This document shows positions 63,929-64,000 of a stretch of 64,000 bases of DNA, piece after piece. The stretch spans positions 1 through 64,000 of the forward strand of contig NZ_CP115761.1 of NCBI RefSeq assembly GCF_027912675.1, given 5' to 3'. Position 1 is the stretch's first letter. Every line of letters begins with the position of its first letter. The notes beneath the pieces were generated by a model. That model was not told the DNA's origin. It ran no database searches and saw nothing but the letters and a program-made list of their open reading frames with translations. Source of the DNA: Paracoccus sp. SCSIO 75233. GTDB taxonomy: Bacteria; Pseudomonadota; Alphaproteobacteria; Rhodobacterales; Rhodobacteraceae. Position numbers and translations under genes: made by a program.

Positions 63929-64000
63929 TCATTCTTTCAACCAGGGCGGACGCGCCGCCTGTTCAAGCGCCGCAACCTCCGACGTGACCTCGGGCGCGAC
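63929..64000 (-). CDS. nosD: NosD, C-terminal end (cut by window edge)
   Basis: The last 23 codons and stop of the gene upstream of nosF, ending ...ARPPWLKE. Assigned to the periplasmic CuZ maturation protein by position in nosDFYLX; the fragment itself is too short to recognise. Confidence 0.7.
   Translation of the reverse strand, partial: VAPEVTSEVAALEQAARPPWLKE

Overview
The window is GC-rich, densely coding alphaproteobacterial DNA that looks like Rhodobacteraceae, most likely a Paracoccus-like member. Pointers are the Na+-NQR operon with its maturation genes, the nosDFYLX order with nosX, two TRAP transporters, the ParA/ParB pair with a winged-helix ParA, and several Glyco_tranf_2_4-type transferases. 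The partition genes at the left edge suggest a plasmid or chromid, but no replication initiator lies inside the window. I recognise no rRNA, tRNA, CRISPR array or intact insertion sequence.

Layout. 0-2.7 kb: parA-parB carrying four copies of a GC-rich palindrome (parS candidates). 3-8.5 kb: three related glycosyltransferases and a GxSxG hydrolase-like protein. 8.6-12.2 kb: HAD phosphatase and a TRAP transporter operon. 12.6-18.1 kb: coiled-coil protein plus glycosyltransferase, a YeiH-type exporter, a DMT permease, and dgoK-dgoA for 2-keto-3-deoxygalactonate breakdown. 18.1-21.6 kb: sulfate ABC transporter. 21.8-29.2 kb: nqrABCDEF with divergent apbE and nqrM, plus a 58-residue membrane ORF. 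29.4-35.7 kb: CBS protein, DMT permease, pirin, HAD phosphatase with a DeoR regulator, and an M19 dipeptidase. 35.9-47.4 kb: an operon with a highly reducing type I polyketide synthase, a GNAT protein, a protein whose N-terminus looks like a peptide deformylase stripped of its catalytic residues, a GT4 glycosyltransferase and, upstream, a Hint/RTX protein. 48-56 kb: an RpiR regulator divergent from a TRAP-M81-PLP enzyme-RidA-sugar kinase operon, with repeated operator-like 15-mers. 56.2-59.8 kb: an AT-richer island with two glycosyltransferases and an asparagine-synthetase-like protein. 60-64 kb: a WGR protein and the end of the nos cluster.

How the genes fit together. The NQR pump (NqrB and NqrC carry SGAT flavinylation motifs) is served by the adjacent ApbE and NqrM. 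NosX is a second ApbE-family protein serving nitrous oxide reduction with NosDFYL. The RpiR operon reads like uptake of an amino-substituted hydroxy acid, PLP-dependent cleavage or deamination, imine clean-up by RidA, and phosphorylation by a KdgK-like kinase. The most novel parts are the PKS operon with its pseudo-deformylase and the palindrome set within parAB.
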